From Gammaproteobacteria bacterium (GTDB lineage Bacteria > Pseudomonadota > Gammaproteobacteria > Ga0077554 > Ga007554), in contig JAMPIW010000002.1 of the NCBI GenBank assembly GCA_040183005.1, positions 1 to 64,000 of the forward strand: a stretch of DNA of 64,000 nt, written 5' to 3'. The notes under the pieces are model-generated. The model was given only the letters and a program-made list of their open reading frames with translations. It did no database searches and was not told the DNA's origin. Both the position numbers and the translations under genes were made by a program. This document shows positions 37,013 to 46,004 of the stretch, piece by piece (position 1 is the first letter of the stretch; every line of letters starts with the position of its first letter).

Positions 37013-37751
37013 AGTGCGGATCGTAAGCGTGGCGCGTATTGCCGCTGGAGTAGAATGAGGTAATCGCCAGATAAGCAGCTGCGTTATTGATGTCATCATC
37101 GGACATCTTTTGCGCGACAGCCCGCATCGCACCCTTCGGGTCATTGGCGCGGCTACCATCACGCCATTTCTTCAATTGATTGACAAGATACACATAACGC
37201 TGCTGGCCAATCATGGGGAAAACCGGCGGGGCGCCCATGCCGTTATATCCGTGGCATGCCTTACAGGCAGGAATGCCCTTTTCGTTCCCGCCCCACTCGA
37301 CCAGCGACTTACCCTTGTGCGGCAAACCAACCACCTGACCTGCGGCCTTCAACTCTTCAAGGTTGGAGACCTTGGTGTCACCATGTTTGCGCAGGCTCGC
37401 CAAGTAAGTCGCAACATCCTTGCGGTCCTGCTCGCTCAGACCCTTGGCGTTAGTATTCATGACGAACATGGTTGTGTCGGTACGTTTGTCGGTTGCGAAA
37501 TCTTCCAGCTGCTTCAAGAGGAAATTATAAAACTGACCGGAGATGCGGGGTGTACCCATGTTGTCGTCGCCCAGCCCTTCGGGACCGTGGCATGAATTAC
37601 ACGCGGGAACACTGCCCTTGCCTTCCGTGAAAATCTTTTTACCATTGGCAAGATCACCGTCACCCTTGGGCCACGCCACACTTGCCATGACTACCGATGG
37701 CAACATTGCCGCCATAAGTACCGCCGCAGTCGAAACTATTACACGTTTCAT
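37011..37751 (-). CDS. Diheme cytochrome c4
   Basis: 246 residues with a Sec signal peptide (MKRVIVSTAAVLMAAMLPSV, cleavage after V-M-A) and two c-type domains: C-N-S-C-H near 52 and C-K-A-C-H near 152. Each is followed by a candidate methionine ligand (T-M-F-V-M-N and Q-K-M-S-D-D). Cytochrome c4 is a periplasmic or membrane-associated electron carrier that delivers electrons to cbb3 oxidases in gammaproteobacteria. It lies upstream of the membrane cytochrome and oxidase-like genes on the same strand and is probably their electron partner, although a hairpin at its end suggests separate control of expression. A strong AGGGTG precedes its ATG. Confidence 0.92.
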   Translation of the reverse strand: MKRVIVSTAAVLMAAMLPSVVMASVAWPKGDGDLANGKKIFTEGKGSVPACNSCHGPEGLGDDNMGTPRISGQFYNFLLKQLEDFATDKRTDTTMFVMNTNAKGLSEQDRKDVATYLASLRKHGDTKVSNLEELKAAGQVVGLPHKGKSLVEWGGNEKGIPACKACHGYNGMGAPPVFPMIGQQRYVYLVNQLKKWRDGSRANDPKGAMRAVAQKMSDDDINNAAAYLAITSFYSSGNTRHAYDPH

Positions 37752-37924
37752 CTTAAAGACACCCTCCCAAGTATTTAACCATTCTTATCACCCTGCGGCT
37801 CAAGCTCGGCAGGCGGGCAGATCCAGCATGGGATCGCCAACCATAAACAGAGCCGACCCGCAGGGTCCCACCCGCACGACACACCGCCTCTTTTGTTGAA
37901 AGCCCTCAACCCCATCAAGCGGGA

Positions 37925-38017
37925 TCAGGAGTTCATCTTAACCAAAAGTGCCGCAAAAACAAACGCCCCAGTAAACCAGATCGCGTAGATAGTAAAGACT
38001 TCAGCCGAGTACATCAT
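37925..38017 (-). CDS. 30-residue single-helix membrane peptide upstream of cytochrome c4
   Basis: A very short gene starting ATGATG at 38017 with GTGGAGG upstream at a good spacing. The product begins MMYSAEVFTIYAIWFTGAFV and ends K-M-N-S, essentially one transmembrane helix with a short polar end. Such peptides are common as small subunits of respiratory complexes (for example CcoQ-like or CydX-like). I do not recognise this sequence. It is co-directional with the cytochrome c4 gene 173 bases downstream and divergent from the membrane glycosyltransferase-like gene. A small subunit of the neighbouring cytochrome complex is a reasonable inference, not shown. Confidence 0.65.
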   Translation of the reverse strand: MMYSAEVFTIYAIWFTGAFVFAALLVKMNS

Positions 38018-38277
38018 ATTTAATCGCCTCCACTTTTTATGAGTCACCCTATAACTAGAGCCTGAATATTATATTTTTTTATCCAAGCTTTGGGATATAT
38101 AACATGACACATAATATTAATGCAAGCACTATCCCCTCCAATCCATGAGTGATAATTTTACCTAATTAAATTACCCTGCTGTCCTGCTGCTGTCATAATA
38201 GAACAGATGCTTCAAGCCGCATATCTATCCAAACATGTTACGCTAAAAAAGAAAACTTAAACTCCAAAGGAAAGTCA
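38018..38277. promoter_or_regulatory. AT-rich divergent intergenic region
   Basis: This 260-base gap separates the 30-residue peptide gene (minus) from the glycosyltransferase-like gene (plus). It is clearly richer in A and T than its surroundings, with runs such as TATTATATTTTTTTAT near 38065 and ATAATATTAAT near 38112, as expected for a divergent promoter region. I could not assign a convincing -35/-10 pair or an FNR-type site by eye. Confidence 0.4.
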
Positions 38278-39660
38278 ATGCAATACCGCATGTCAGGCCG
38301 CCATCTGGGCCTGTTAGCCATGATTATCTGGGGCGGCGCGATACTAGCGCTGGGTCTGGTCAGCTTTGAACCCTACAGACTGGATGAAGGCGCCGCCAGG
38401 GGGCTGCTGCTAAATTGGTCTGTCGTCGACAATATTGCCAGCCCCATTGTCATTTTTGGACTCCCTGACTTCCGGGCATTGTTTTTTATTCCGCTGGGGC
38501 TGTATTGGTCAGGCAGCATTATCGCGGCCAAGGTATATACCTTAATGATGGCCTTCTCTGCCATCCTACTCCTCTACTCCTGGAGCCGCAAAATCAGCGG
38601 CATAGAAGCCGCACTGATTTCCAGCGCATTACTGGCAATCTCACCGCTCATGATCACACAGGTTGACGCCATTGGCGCGGGTCCCTACCTACTTCTGATA
38701 TTTGGCCTGGGCGCTTGGCTGGACAAGACTTATCGCGCGGCACAACGTCCACTGAGCGGCTGGTTTTTCCTGCAACTTTTGGCCGTCGGCACCAGCGTTA
38801 CCCTGCATCCTGCCGGGCTGGCTTACCCGCTGGCTCTGATGTGGCGATGGTATAAAGATCCCACCGATGCCCGCCAGAAAAGACATGTACTTATCGGCGC
38901 CACCCTAATCACGACCATCGTCTTGATCATGCGGCTGGGATGGCCCGACATAGCGTGGTGGAACAACCCTGTCGCCACACTGGGCCTGGTGAATCTGGGC
39001 AATCCACTGGAAGAACCAAGCTGGATCGTCGGCGTCCTGTCCTCTACATTATTGCTGTTGGTACTGTGGCTGGAGAGACGTGCGCTACTGAATGATCTAA
39101 TGGGCACTATGCTGCTACTGAGCCTGTTGATCGGCCTTGCCGCCGCTGACGCCACATGGGCCATGCTGGCGCTGGTGCTGGTTTTATACCGTGGGGTGCC
39201 GCGCCTGATCGCCACAAACAAAACCAGCATGATGGGCCGTTATGGGGTGGTGATGATAGTCATGCTGATTGTTTCTATGTCGTTCATGCTTGCGGATAAA
39301 AGCTATGCGCGCATCATACAAGACGGCGAATTAAGCCCCGAAGATCAGCTCATCAAGCTGCTCGCCATGGAGGCATCGGACACCAAGCAGCCCTTCCGCG
39401 CCGCCAGCCAATGGCCGGCCCGCACCATGATCGCATGCAAGCGTGACGTGCTGCCGTTGCCGCCGCCCGCCAAGGACGGGGAAACCCTGCTCAAGACGAT
39501 CAAGGGCATTACGCACCTTACCTTCAACCCCTACAATCCCGCCTTTCGGGAGCTTGGGCGCAACATTGCTCAATTGGGCGCTGCAACACAAACGCTGGCG
39601 CTGCAACAAGGGGGGGTGATTATTAAAATACGGCAGCCGGCCAAACCGGCCGCCCAATAG
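38278..39660 (+). CDS. Polytopic membrane protein, GT39/PMT-like glycosyltransferase
   Basis: 460 residues with about ten hydrophobic helices spread over the first 350 residues, then a soluble C-terminal part of about 110. Near the N-terminus it has Y-R-L-D-E-G-A-A-R-G after the first helix, matching the position of the catalytic acidic motif in ArnT/PMT-type GT-C enzymes, which transfer sugars from polyprenyl-phosphate donors on the periplasmic side. The rest is too divergent for a firm family call. AAAGGA at good spacing supports the start. It stands alone with no sugar-donor genes nearby. The stop codon is embedded in the palindrome GGCCGCCCAATAGGGCGGCC, probably a terminator. Confidence 0.65.
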   Translation: MQYRMSGRHLGLLAMIIWGGAILALGLVSFEPYRLDEGAARGLLLNWSVVDNIASPIVIFGLPDFRALFFIPLGLYWSGSIIAAKVYTLMMAFSAILLLYSWSRKISGIEAALISSALLAISPLMITQVDAIGAGPYLLLIFGLGAWLDKTYRAAQRPLSGWFFLQLLAVGTSVTLHPAGLAYPLALMWRWYKDPTDARQKRHVLIGATLITTIVLIMRLGWPDIAWWNNPVATLGLVNLGNPLEEPSWIVGVLSSTLLLLVLWLERRALLNDLMGTMLLLSLLIGLAAADATWAMLALVLVLYRGVPRLIATNKTSMMGRYGVVMIVMLIVSMSFMLADKSYARIIQDGELSPEDQLIKLLAMEASDTKQPFRAASQWPARTMIACKRDVLPLPPPAKDGETLLKTIKGITHLTFNPYNPAFRELGRNIAQLGAATQTLALQQGGVIIKIRQPAKPAAQ

Positions 39661-39665
39661 GGCGG
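39646..39665 (+). terminator. Hairpin across the stop of the GT39-like gene
   Basis: GGCCGCCC and GGGCGGCC pair across AATA, with the TAG stop codon in the loop and stem. No good T-tract follows at once, so efficiency as an intrinsic terminator is uncertain. Confidence 0.45.
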
Positions 39666-39773
39666 CCTAACAAGCAATAGCGCCGCCACTTTTTTGCGAA
39701 CCTTTTGGAAGCGTGAAGCCTGTCCTCGCACTTCCAGACTCCCAAAAGGGGCAAAGTATTGGCGGCACCATCA

Positions 39774-40244
39774 TCATTCCGGTGCTTTTTCTTGCGCTGC
39801 GGCAGGCTTGTTCACCATATCAGCCATCCGTCTCTCGCGTTGATACACCACCACCGAGCCGATACGCAATACGGTTAGCACCAGCATCAGGGCACTCAGC
39901 GCGTAGATCTCCTCCGTCAGGATTTTGTGCTCAAACAGACCAATCATCAACTCCCGCAAAACAAACACAATCCCGGCGTCGACGATAAACGTCATGCGCA
40001 GGCGCTGGGTATGGAAGTACTCCACCAGCGAACGCGATAGTTCGACCAGAATGAAGAGCGTCAAGACATCGGAGATGATCTTGGTGTAGTGTTTACCCAG
40101 CTCCTTCTCGACCAGCAGGTCACCGACAGACATGAACAGGTGCAGCACCCCAATGATCATGCCTAACGTAATGAATAGCAGCATGGCACCGAATACTACG
40201 CCGATAACTTTGTTGAACAGCTTCAGAAAGTCGATTTTCATCAT
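39774..40244 (-). CDS. PsiE family membrane protein
   Basis: 156 residues with four transmembrane helices (about 13-33, 60-77, 84-102, 110-130) in the pattern of the phosphate-starvation-inducible PsiE family, including E-L-S-R-S-L-V-E-Y near 72 and R-E-L-M-I-G near 98. The molecular function of the family is not established. The start is an ATGATG pair preceded by GAGG. It lies 30 bases after mutM on the same strand and may be read from the same transcript. No PhoB box was identified by eye. Confidence 0.8.
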   Translation of the reverse strand: MMKIDFLKLFNKVIGVVFGAMLLFITLGMIIGVLHLFMSVGDLLVEKELGKHYTKIISDVLTLFILVELSRSLVEYFHTQRLRMTFIVDAGIVFVLRELMIGLFEHKILTEEIYALSALMLVLTVLRIGSVVVYQRERRMADMVNKPAAAQEKAPE

Positions 40245-40274
40245 ATTGTATCCCTCATCTTTTTTTGTTGTAGA

Positions 40275-41090
40275 TCATCGCTGGCACGCCGCACAGAAAA
40301 ATGTCGAACGTTGTCCCTGCCTAATCTGCACAATAGCGCGCCCACAGCGAACACAAGGCTGATCTGTTCTGCCATACACCTTGAGCTGCTGCTGAAAATA
40401 GCCCGGCTTGCCCTCGCCATTATAAAAATCGCGTAGCGTGGTGCCGCCTTGGGCGATCGCGTCGCTCAATACCTGCTGGATGGCGAGCGCCAGGCGCTGA
40501 TATCGCTGTTGCGAAATGCGACCCGCTGCTCGCAGGGGGTGGATGCCGGCGAGAAACAGTGTCTCACTCGCGTAAATATTACCTACGCCCGTGACAATAT
40601 GGCTATCCATAATAAATTGCTTAACGGCAAGGCTGCGGCTACGGGCACGCTGATGCAAATAACCACCATCAAATTCATCACTGAACGGCTCGGGACCGAG
40701 GTCACGCAACAGCGCATGCTGCAGCGGGTTATCCCGCGTCCACAACACGGCGCCAAAGCGCCGCGGATCACGCAGCCGCAGGCAATCGCCACTGGCAAGC
40801 ACGATATCCACATGATCGTGTTTTTCGGCAGGGGTTGTGCTTGGCAGGATGCGCAGGCTACCCGACATACCCAAATGGATGATCACACTGCCCACAGGGG
40901 AACGCAACAACAGATACTTGCCGCGCCGCTCCACCGCACGCAGTGTTTGCCCGGCCAAGTCACCGGCAAGTTCCGGGGAGACAGGCTGCCGCAGACGGGC
41001 GTTGCGAACAATAATGCGTGCGACACGCTGCCCCTCAACGTAGGGGGCAATGCCGCGGCGGGTGGTCTCGACCTCAGGAAGTTCGGGCAT
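40275..41090 (-). CDS. mutM: Formamidopyrimidine-DNA glycosylase
   Basis: MutM (Fpg) excises 8-oxoguanine and formamidopyrimidines and nicks the abasic site. The 271 residues start with the catalytic P-E-L-P-E-V-E-T (Pro1, Glu2), have K-x-L-like L-G-M-S-G-S-L-R near 72, the helix-two-turn-helix [12 protein letters not shown] near 166, and a C-terminal zinc finger with C-V-R-C and C-A-A-C. The ATG at 41090 is required for the N-terminal proline to be residue 2. It starts two bases after the DUF4340 gene, so it is coupled to the ABC cluster. Confidence 0.97.
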   Translation of the reverse strand: MPELPEVETTRRGIAPYVEGQRVARIIVRNARLRQPVSPELAGDLAGQTLRAVERRGKYLLLRSPVGSVIIHLGMSGSLRILPSTTPAEKHDHVDIVLASGDCLRLRDPRRFGAVLWTRDNPLQHALLRDLGPEPFSDEFDGGYLHQRARSRSLAVKQFIMDSHIVTGVGNIYASETLFLAGIHPLRAAGRISQQRYQRLALAIQQVLSDAIAQGGTTLRDFYNGEGKPGYFQQQLKVYGRTDQPCVRCGRAIVQIRQGQRSTFFCAACQR

Positions 41091-41091
41091 A

Positions 41092-41973
41092 TTATTGATC
41101 CTGACCGTTGCCTTGACGACCCTTTGAAGTCTCATGCAAAAACAGGCGTTTTGCCTGTTCTGCGGTAAAATGATACTGCATGCCGATGTCGCGGCGGGCC
41201 AGAATCAATTCCGGCTCTCTGGCAACAATTTCAAAACGCAGCTCTGCCGTCGGCTCAAGACGCACCACAATCTCACCCAGCGCCTTGCCGTCCGGGGCAT
41301 ACGTCTCAACACTGTGCGCCTCGGCGCGTTGCCATTCATCCACCAGACGCTGAATCACATCCGCGGAAAGATCCGCCCTTGCGGGTGCGGACGTCCAGCG
41401 CCCATCTTCCGCGCGGCTGATCGTGGCATTAGGCAGCTTGATTTCCATCTGCTTGAACCCTGCCGGAAGTAAGGCGGGACTCACCAGCGCTGCCAGCGCG
41501 ATGTTTGCATCCCGGTAGCCGCTATCGTCGATCAGATGCACGACCTGCCCCACCCGCACGTATCGCCGCCCTTCCAGTGGTTCGGTACCGCCAAAGACAA
41601 GCTCCAGACCATCGAACTCCACATAAAGGCCAGGGGTATCAAGCTTGTATTTTGCCATATCCACGCCACGCACATCGAATTGCGCGTAACTCGATGTGCG
41701 TGCCAGCCCCAGTAATTGCTGCACATTTCCGCTATTGGCGGGCACGCTGATGGGCTGATTGAGGCGCCAGCCCTGGACATCTTTAATCAGGCTAATAATT
41801 TCGCCATCCTTGTGGTTAATGCGGATTTGGCTGATCTTGCCGGGATCAATAACCGTCAGAGTGGATTGCTGTCCTGGCGGCTCCTTGCCAGCCTCATAAA
41901 ATGCGAACACTGCCAATCCCGCCAGCAGGATAAACAATGCCAGATTGACCCAAGCGCGCGAACTTATTTTCAT
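41092..41973 (-). CDS. DUF4340 protein of the Gld-like ABC cluster
   Basis: 293 residues: an N-terminal transmembrane anchor ([14 protein letters not shown]) and a long periplasmic beta-rich region typical of DUF4340, with [15 protein letters not shown] near 128 and Y-V-R-V-G near 147. Members are found next to GldG-type proteins and an ABC exporter. Function is unknown. It follows the GldG-like gene by 13 bases and runs into mutM with two bases between. Confidence 0.85.
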   Translation of the reverse strand: MKISSRAWVNLALFILLAGLAVFAFYEAGKEPPGQQSTLTVIDPGKISQIRINHKDGEIISLIKDVQGWRLNQPISVPANSGNVQQLLGLARTSSYAQFDVRGVDMAKYKLDTPGLYVEFDGLELVFGGTEPLEGRRYVRVGQVVHLIDDSGYRDANIALAALVSPALLPAGFKQMEIKLPNATISRAEDGRWTSAPARADLSADVIQRLVDEWQRAEAHSVETYAPDGKALGEIVVRLEPTAELRFEIVAREPELILARRDIGMQYHFTAEQAKRLFLHETSKGRQGNGQDQ

Positions 41974-41986
41974 CCCTGCGTCACCG

Positions 41987-43345
41987 TTAACGTTTGCGGC
42001 GCCGCAGCCAGATCAGCAAACCGCTGCCGGCCAGCATGGCTGGAATGACGACGAGGAAACCGATGCCAATAACGGCATAGTGCGTTTGCGACAAATTGAG
42101 CGACGGGTCAGGGGCGGTCTTAACGGGAATGGCGATGAAAGCATCGTCATGAGACAGCCAGTTCACGATGTTCATCCCCAGGTTCAGGTTGCCGCCATTG
42201 CCGAGGTAGGCATTGGAGAGAAAATCGCCATCTCCCAACACCACAATACGCTGCTGCATGTCCTTGTCGCCGGTATCCTTGACCGCACGGTTCAAGCTCA
42301 CGCCTATGGCCAGCGGCCCCGCAACATCGCCACCTTGATTAAAGCTGATCTCACCGGAAAGCCTACCGCTTTCCGACCAGCTGCGCTCTCCCGTCATCAG
42401 GAATGGCTGTCCCTCCCAGCCTGCGGGCACGGTTAATTTCAGGCCGTTTGCCAAGGGAAATAAAGTAACCACGTTGAAACCCTGTGTGATGGGATGATCG
42501 CCATAATCGGCCACCAACGCAAAGGCAGGATTATTGATCGAAAACGCCTGCGTGGCGGGATCAACTATCACACCGGGCAGAAATTCAACGCCAAGCTGTT
42601 GGGCCAATGGCTTCAGGCCGTGCAATGAGCCGGGATCACTAAGCCACAGGAGATTGCCGCCGTGCGCCATGTAATCCTGGATTAAATTCACCTCGCCCGG
42701 CAGAAAATCCACCTGGGGGCCGGCGACAACCAAGGTCGTGGTGTTGGCGGGGATCTGCGTATGGCTGGCCAGATTGATGGTTTGCGCCTTGAAACCCTTG
42801 GCTTCGACCTGTCCGATCCACGACCCCAGATCGTGATTGGCCCGGCCATGCGGGTTGCGCTCGCCATGCCCTTCCAAAAACACAATCCAGCGTTCTCCGC
42901 CGCGCGCGAGACGCTGCAAGGCATTGGTCAGGCTCTGCTCGCCAAGATCCTTGATCTTTTCCGTACGCCCCGCGTACTGGATGACCATTTCACCATCAGC
43001 TGTGATGCCCTGTTCACGTACCCTATCCGGTTCGGCATCGGGATTAATGAAGGTAAGGCGCATATCGCTTTTATGACGCTGGTACAAGCCCACGATTTCG
43101 GAAATACGCTTGCGTAGCGGCTCCGCCTCACGGGCAAAGGCGGTGACCAAGACAGGCCCCCGCACCTCTTTGAGCAGTGCCACGCTTGCCTGGGAAAGGG
43201 TGTTACGCCCCGCGGCTGTCCAATCCGCTTGGTAGTGATAGCGCGTACTTAACCAAGCCAGCAGGCCAAGCACACCCATAAACAACACCACGAACAGGAT
43301 GTTTTGCAGCCGCACTTGACGACGGGATTTGCGTGTAACCTCCAT
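41987..43345 (-). CDS. GldG-like auxiliary protein of ABC exporter
   Basis: About 452 residues from the ATG at 43345: N-terminal transmembrane helix (about 15-35), a large periplasmic ABC_transp_aux domain of the GldG type (residues 50-410; W-I-V-F-L-E-G-H-G-E-R near 147, a thioredoxin-like or glutamine-amidotransferase-like fold), and a C-terminal transmembrane helix with a basic tail L-R-R-R-K-R. In Bacteroidetes GldF/GldG with an ATPase are linked to gliding, but homologues are widespread in non-gliding proteobacteria with unknown cargo. GCGGA precedes the start. It lies 16 bases after the permease gene. Confidence 0.88.
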   Translation of the reverse strand: MEVTRKSRRQVRLQNILFVVLFMGVLGLLAWLSTRYHYQADWTAAGRNTLSQASVALLKEVRGPVLVTAFAREAEPLRKRISEIVGLYQRHKSDMRLTFINPDAEPDRVREQGITADGEMVIQYAGRTEKIKDLGEQSLTNALQRLARGGERWIVFLEGHGERNPHGRANHDLGSWIGQVEAKGFKAQTINLASHTQIPANTTTLVVAGPQVDFLPGEVNLIQDYMAHGGNLLWLSDPGSLHGLKPLAQQLGVEFLPGVIVDPATQAFSINNPAFALVADYGDHPITQGFNVVTLFPLANGLKLTVPAGWEGQPFLMTGERSWSESGRLSGEISFNQGGDVAGPLAIGVSLNRAVKDTGDKDMQQRIVVLGDGDFLSNAYLGNGGNLNLGMNIVNWLSHDDAFIAIPVKTAPDPSLNLSQTHYAVIGIGFLVVIPAMLAGSGLLIWLRRRKR

Positions 43346-43361
43346 GGGATTTTTCCGCCAA

Positions 43362-44132
43362 TTAATGCTGCAGGCGATCGGCATCCAGACGACGCACGCT
43401 CAACCCGAGAAAGAAAACAATAAACAACAGGTAATAAATCATATCGGCGCTGTCAAACACCCCTTTGAGCAGCGGCTCATAGTGGCGCAGCAGGGAGAGA
43501 TAGGTGAGTATGCTGCTGATATTTTCATCCATCACGCCAGCCCCCGCGTTGCCCGCCCAGTCCAGCACCCACAGCAGGAGCAACATGCCGAAACTGCCAA
43601 CGGCGGCGATAGCAGGCTGCACGGTGAGAGTGGACATGAACAGACCTACAGCAGCGAAGCTGGCCAGCAGCAAGGTCAATCCGAGCAGTCCAGATAGAAA
43701 CATGCCCATGTCGATAGAGCCGCCCAGCAGCAGGGCCAGCGGCATCACGGCGATCATCGCAAGCACCAGCAGTAGAAACGCCATGATTCCAAGATACTTT
43801 CCAACGATGATCTCACTCATGGAGACTGGCGCGGAAAACAGCAGGCTAATGGTCTGCGCCCTGCGCTCCTCACTGATCAGACGCATCGTCACCAAGGGTA
43901 CCACCAGCAACAGCACGATGGCGGCACTGCCAAACAGCGGCGCGATGACCAGCCCGGTGACGCCGGGCGCACCCTCAAGCCCCGCGAGGCGCGGCTGGAT
44001 CTGCATGAATGTCTCGATCTGGGCCAAATACAAATACGCGAGAATAAATTCGACCACAGCCATGATGGACCAGGCCAGTGGCGAGAGAAACAGGCTACGC
44101 AACTCGCGCGCCGCTATCGTGAACACCATCAC
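43362..44132 (-). CDS. ABC-2 type permease, GldF-like
   Basis: 256 residues, six transmembrane helices, ABC-2 membrane family. Family features include an N-terminal A-A-R-E-L-R-S-L-F-L-S-P-L-A-W and the cytoplasmic R-L-I-S-E-E-R-R-A-Q-T-I-S-L-L-F-S-A-P-V segment near 85 that contacts the ATPase. It probably forms the export channel with the adjoining ATPase. Its start overlaps the ATPase stop by four bases (ATGA). Confidence 0.92.
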   Translation of the reverse strand: MMVFTIAARELRSLFLSPLAWSIMAVVEFILAYLYLAQIETFMQIQPRLAGLEGAPGVTGLVIAPLFGSAAIVLLLVVPLVTMRLISEERRAQTISLLFSAPVSMSEIIVGKYLGIMAFLLLVLAMIAVMPLALLLGGSIDMGMFLSGLLGLTLLLASFAAVGLFMSTLTVQPAIAAVGSFGMLLLLWVLDWAGNAGAGVMDENISSILTYLSLLRHYEPLLKGVFDSADMIYYLLFIVFFLGLSVRRLDADRLQH

Positions 44133-45085
44133 GCTGCTTCCTCCGCAATTACGGCATGCTGCTCCGCACGCGTGATGTCGACAAAGATCTGCTCCAGTGA
44201 CATGCGCTCGGGCGTCAACTCATACAATCCCCAATTGCGCTGCACGGAACGTTCAACCAGATCTTGCGCTGGGCTAGCATCGGGAAAATAGTGCAACCGC
44301 AGGCGGCCATCCGGCAGAGGCACCACCGACCTGACACCGGGGAACGACTCCAACTCCAGCACCGGAGGAGGATTGCGCAACGCCACCAGCATGCTGGAAG
44401 ACTGCATGCGCGCCAGCAATCCATCGATACTATCGTTCAACAGCAGCTTGCCCTTGTTAATGATCTGCACTCGGTCACACGTCGCCTGCACCTCGGGCAG
44501 AATATGCGTCGAGAGAATCACGCTGTGCTCGCCACTCAACTCCCTGATCAGTGCGCGAATCTCGCGCACCTGGATCGGGTCCAGCCCCACCGTCGGTTCG
44601 TCGAGAATCACCAGTGCAGGTGTATGAACAATCGCCTGGGCGATGCCCACGCGCTGCTGATAACCCTTGGAGAGATTTCCGATCAAACGCGCGCCTACCT
44701 CGGTCAGCCCGCAGCGCTGCTTGGCCTTGCCTACGGCGGCACTGCGCCTGTCACGCGGGATACGGTTGAGACGCGCACAATAATTCAGATATTCATCGAC
44801 GGTCAGCTCACGGTACAACGGGGGCTGATCCGGCAAGTAACCGAGCGCGGCCTTGGCGAGCTTCGGTTGATCCAGGATATCAATGCCGTTGATCCACACC
44901 CTTCCCGCACTGGGCGCCAGATTGCCGCTGAGAATTTGCATGGTAGTGGACTTGCCCGCACCATTGGGCCCCAGCAACCCCAGCACCTCACCTTTGCCGA
45001 TGTCAAAAGTGACATCGTGCAAAGCGCAGGTATCGCCGTAATAGCGAAAAAGGTGTTCAACACGGACCAGAACGTCGTTACTCAT
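44129..45085 (-). CDS. ABC transporter ATP-binding protein, GldA-like
   Basis: About 318 residues from the ATG at 45085. Walker A G-P-N-G-A-G-K-S-T-T near residue 40, signature L-S-K-G-Y-Q-Q-R near 136, Walker B L-V-I-L-D-E-P near 156 and the H-loop S-T-H-I-L near 190 are all intact. The C-terminal extension of about 90 residues is typical of ABC-2 exporter ATPases. With the permease, the GldG-like and the DUF4340 protein it forms an ATP-driven envelope system whose cargo is unknown. Confidence 0.93.
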   Translation of the reverse strand: MSNDVLVRVEHLFRYYGDTCALHDVTFDIGKGEVLGLLGPNGAGKSTTMQILSGNLAPSAGRVWINGIDILDQPKLAKAALGYLPDQPPLYRELTVDEYLNYCARLNRIPRDRRSAAVGKAKQRCGLTEVGARLIGNLSKGYQQRVGIAQAIVHTPALVILDEPTVGLDPIQVREIRALIRELSGEHSVILSTHILPEVQATCDRVQIINKGKLLLNDSIDGLLARMQSSSMLVALRNPPPVLELESFPGVRSVVPLPDGRLRLHYFPDASPAQDLVERSVQRNWGLYELTPERMSLEQIFVDITRAEQHAVIAEEAA

Positions 45086-45241
45086 GGAATCATTATACAT
45101 GAAGCACAGCCGCTATATTGCCATGGACATTGCCCTGAGTCCCTGTTCGTACTCTTGGCGAATCCGCAAACACTAAAATGTGAGTAGAACACACCGTCCG
45201 GCCTCATAAATTGAACGTCCCTAAGTTTTCACAAGGCACCA

Positions 45242-45709
45242 TCAACTTCCAAGACGAAGCGTAAGGCCTTTCAGAAAATTCCTGAGCAACTGATCACCAC
45301 ACTCCCTGTAGTTTTTTTGTCCTTTTTTTCTAAACAATGCGCTTAACTCAGACTTGGACACCTCAAACCCTGCTAGCGCCAAAACTTCATGCATACCATC
45401 TTCTTTCAATTCGAAAGCAACCCTGAGTTTTTTCAATATATCGTTATTTGTCAACAAAGAAGATGGCGCTTTATGCTTCTCCGGCCCACGCTCGCTCTTG
45501 CCTCTCTTGAGCATAATCAACCCATCCAAAAAAGACTCCATGACATTATTGTCACACTCAAGGTAACCCTCTTCATCTTCCTTTTTCAAAAGATTTTTTA
45601 CATTTTCCTGGTCAATTTCACGACCCGACAACTTTATTATCTCGACCATTTTTTCGTCGCCAATATTCAGCGCGTACCGAAGCCTTCGTAATACATCGTT
45701 ATTTACCAC
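45242..45709 (-). CDS. DUF1456 (YehS-like) protein
   Basis: 155 residues made of two copies of one ~65-residue helical unit: N-N-D-V-L-R-R-L-R-Y-A-L at the N-terminus and N-N-D-I-L-K-K-L-R-V-A-F near residue 88, each followed by E-(V/I)-x-x-L(A/S)G and ending in L-x-G-L(I/T). This is the DUF1456/YehS family, cytoplasmic, of unknown function. A basic linker (K-R-G-K-S-E-R-G-P-E-K-H-K) joins the units. It stands alone between the ABC cluster and a 280-base gap. Confidence 0.88.
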   Translation of the reverse strand: MVNNDVLRRLRYALNIGDEKMVEIIKLSGREIDQENVKNLLKKEDEEGYLECDNNVMESFLDGLIMLKRGKSERGPEKHKAPSSLLTNNDILKKLRVAFELKEDGMHEVLALAGFEVSKSELSALFRKKGQKNYRECGDQLLRNFLKGLTLRLGS

Positions 45710-45975
45710 ACATACTCCCGTTTATTGAAAATTCAATGATCCTGGTCATACCCATGCCCCCGAACACGGCAACTTAGTGGGCAGACACACCGCGGCTTTT
45801 CCTTCGGCATAGACTGGCAAGGAAAATATCATATTACAAGATAACAGACCTAAATGAATCTTCCTCCAACTTAACGAACGCCCGGCCAAGTCAAGCCCCA
45901 AAACGACCAGTTCATAATCTATCGCAAAATGGCTGTGCTTGCGATTGCCGATATATCTGCATATCTCACGAATGG

Positions 45976-45981
45976 TATAAT
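45976..45981 (+). promoter_or_regulatory. Possible -10 element for the DUF2288 gene
   Basis: TATAAT lies 24 bases before the chosen ATG (46005), a typical leader length if transcription starts near 45988. No good -35 hexamer is seen at 17 bases upstream, where the sequence is rich in ATATCT. Confidence 0.4.
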
Positions 45982-46004
45982 TTTCATCTTTGAGCAGACA
46001 ATAT

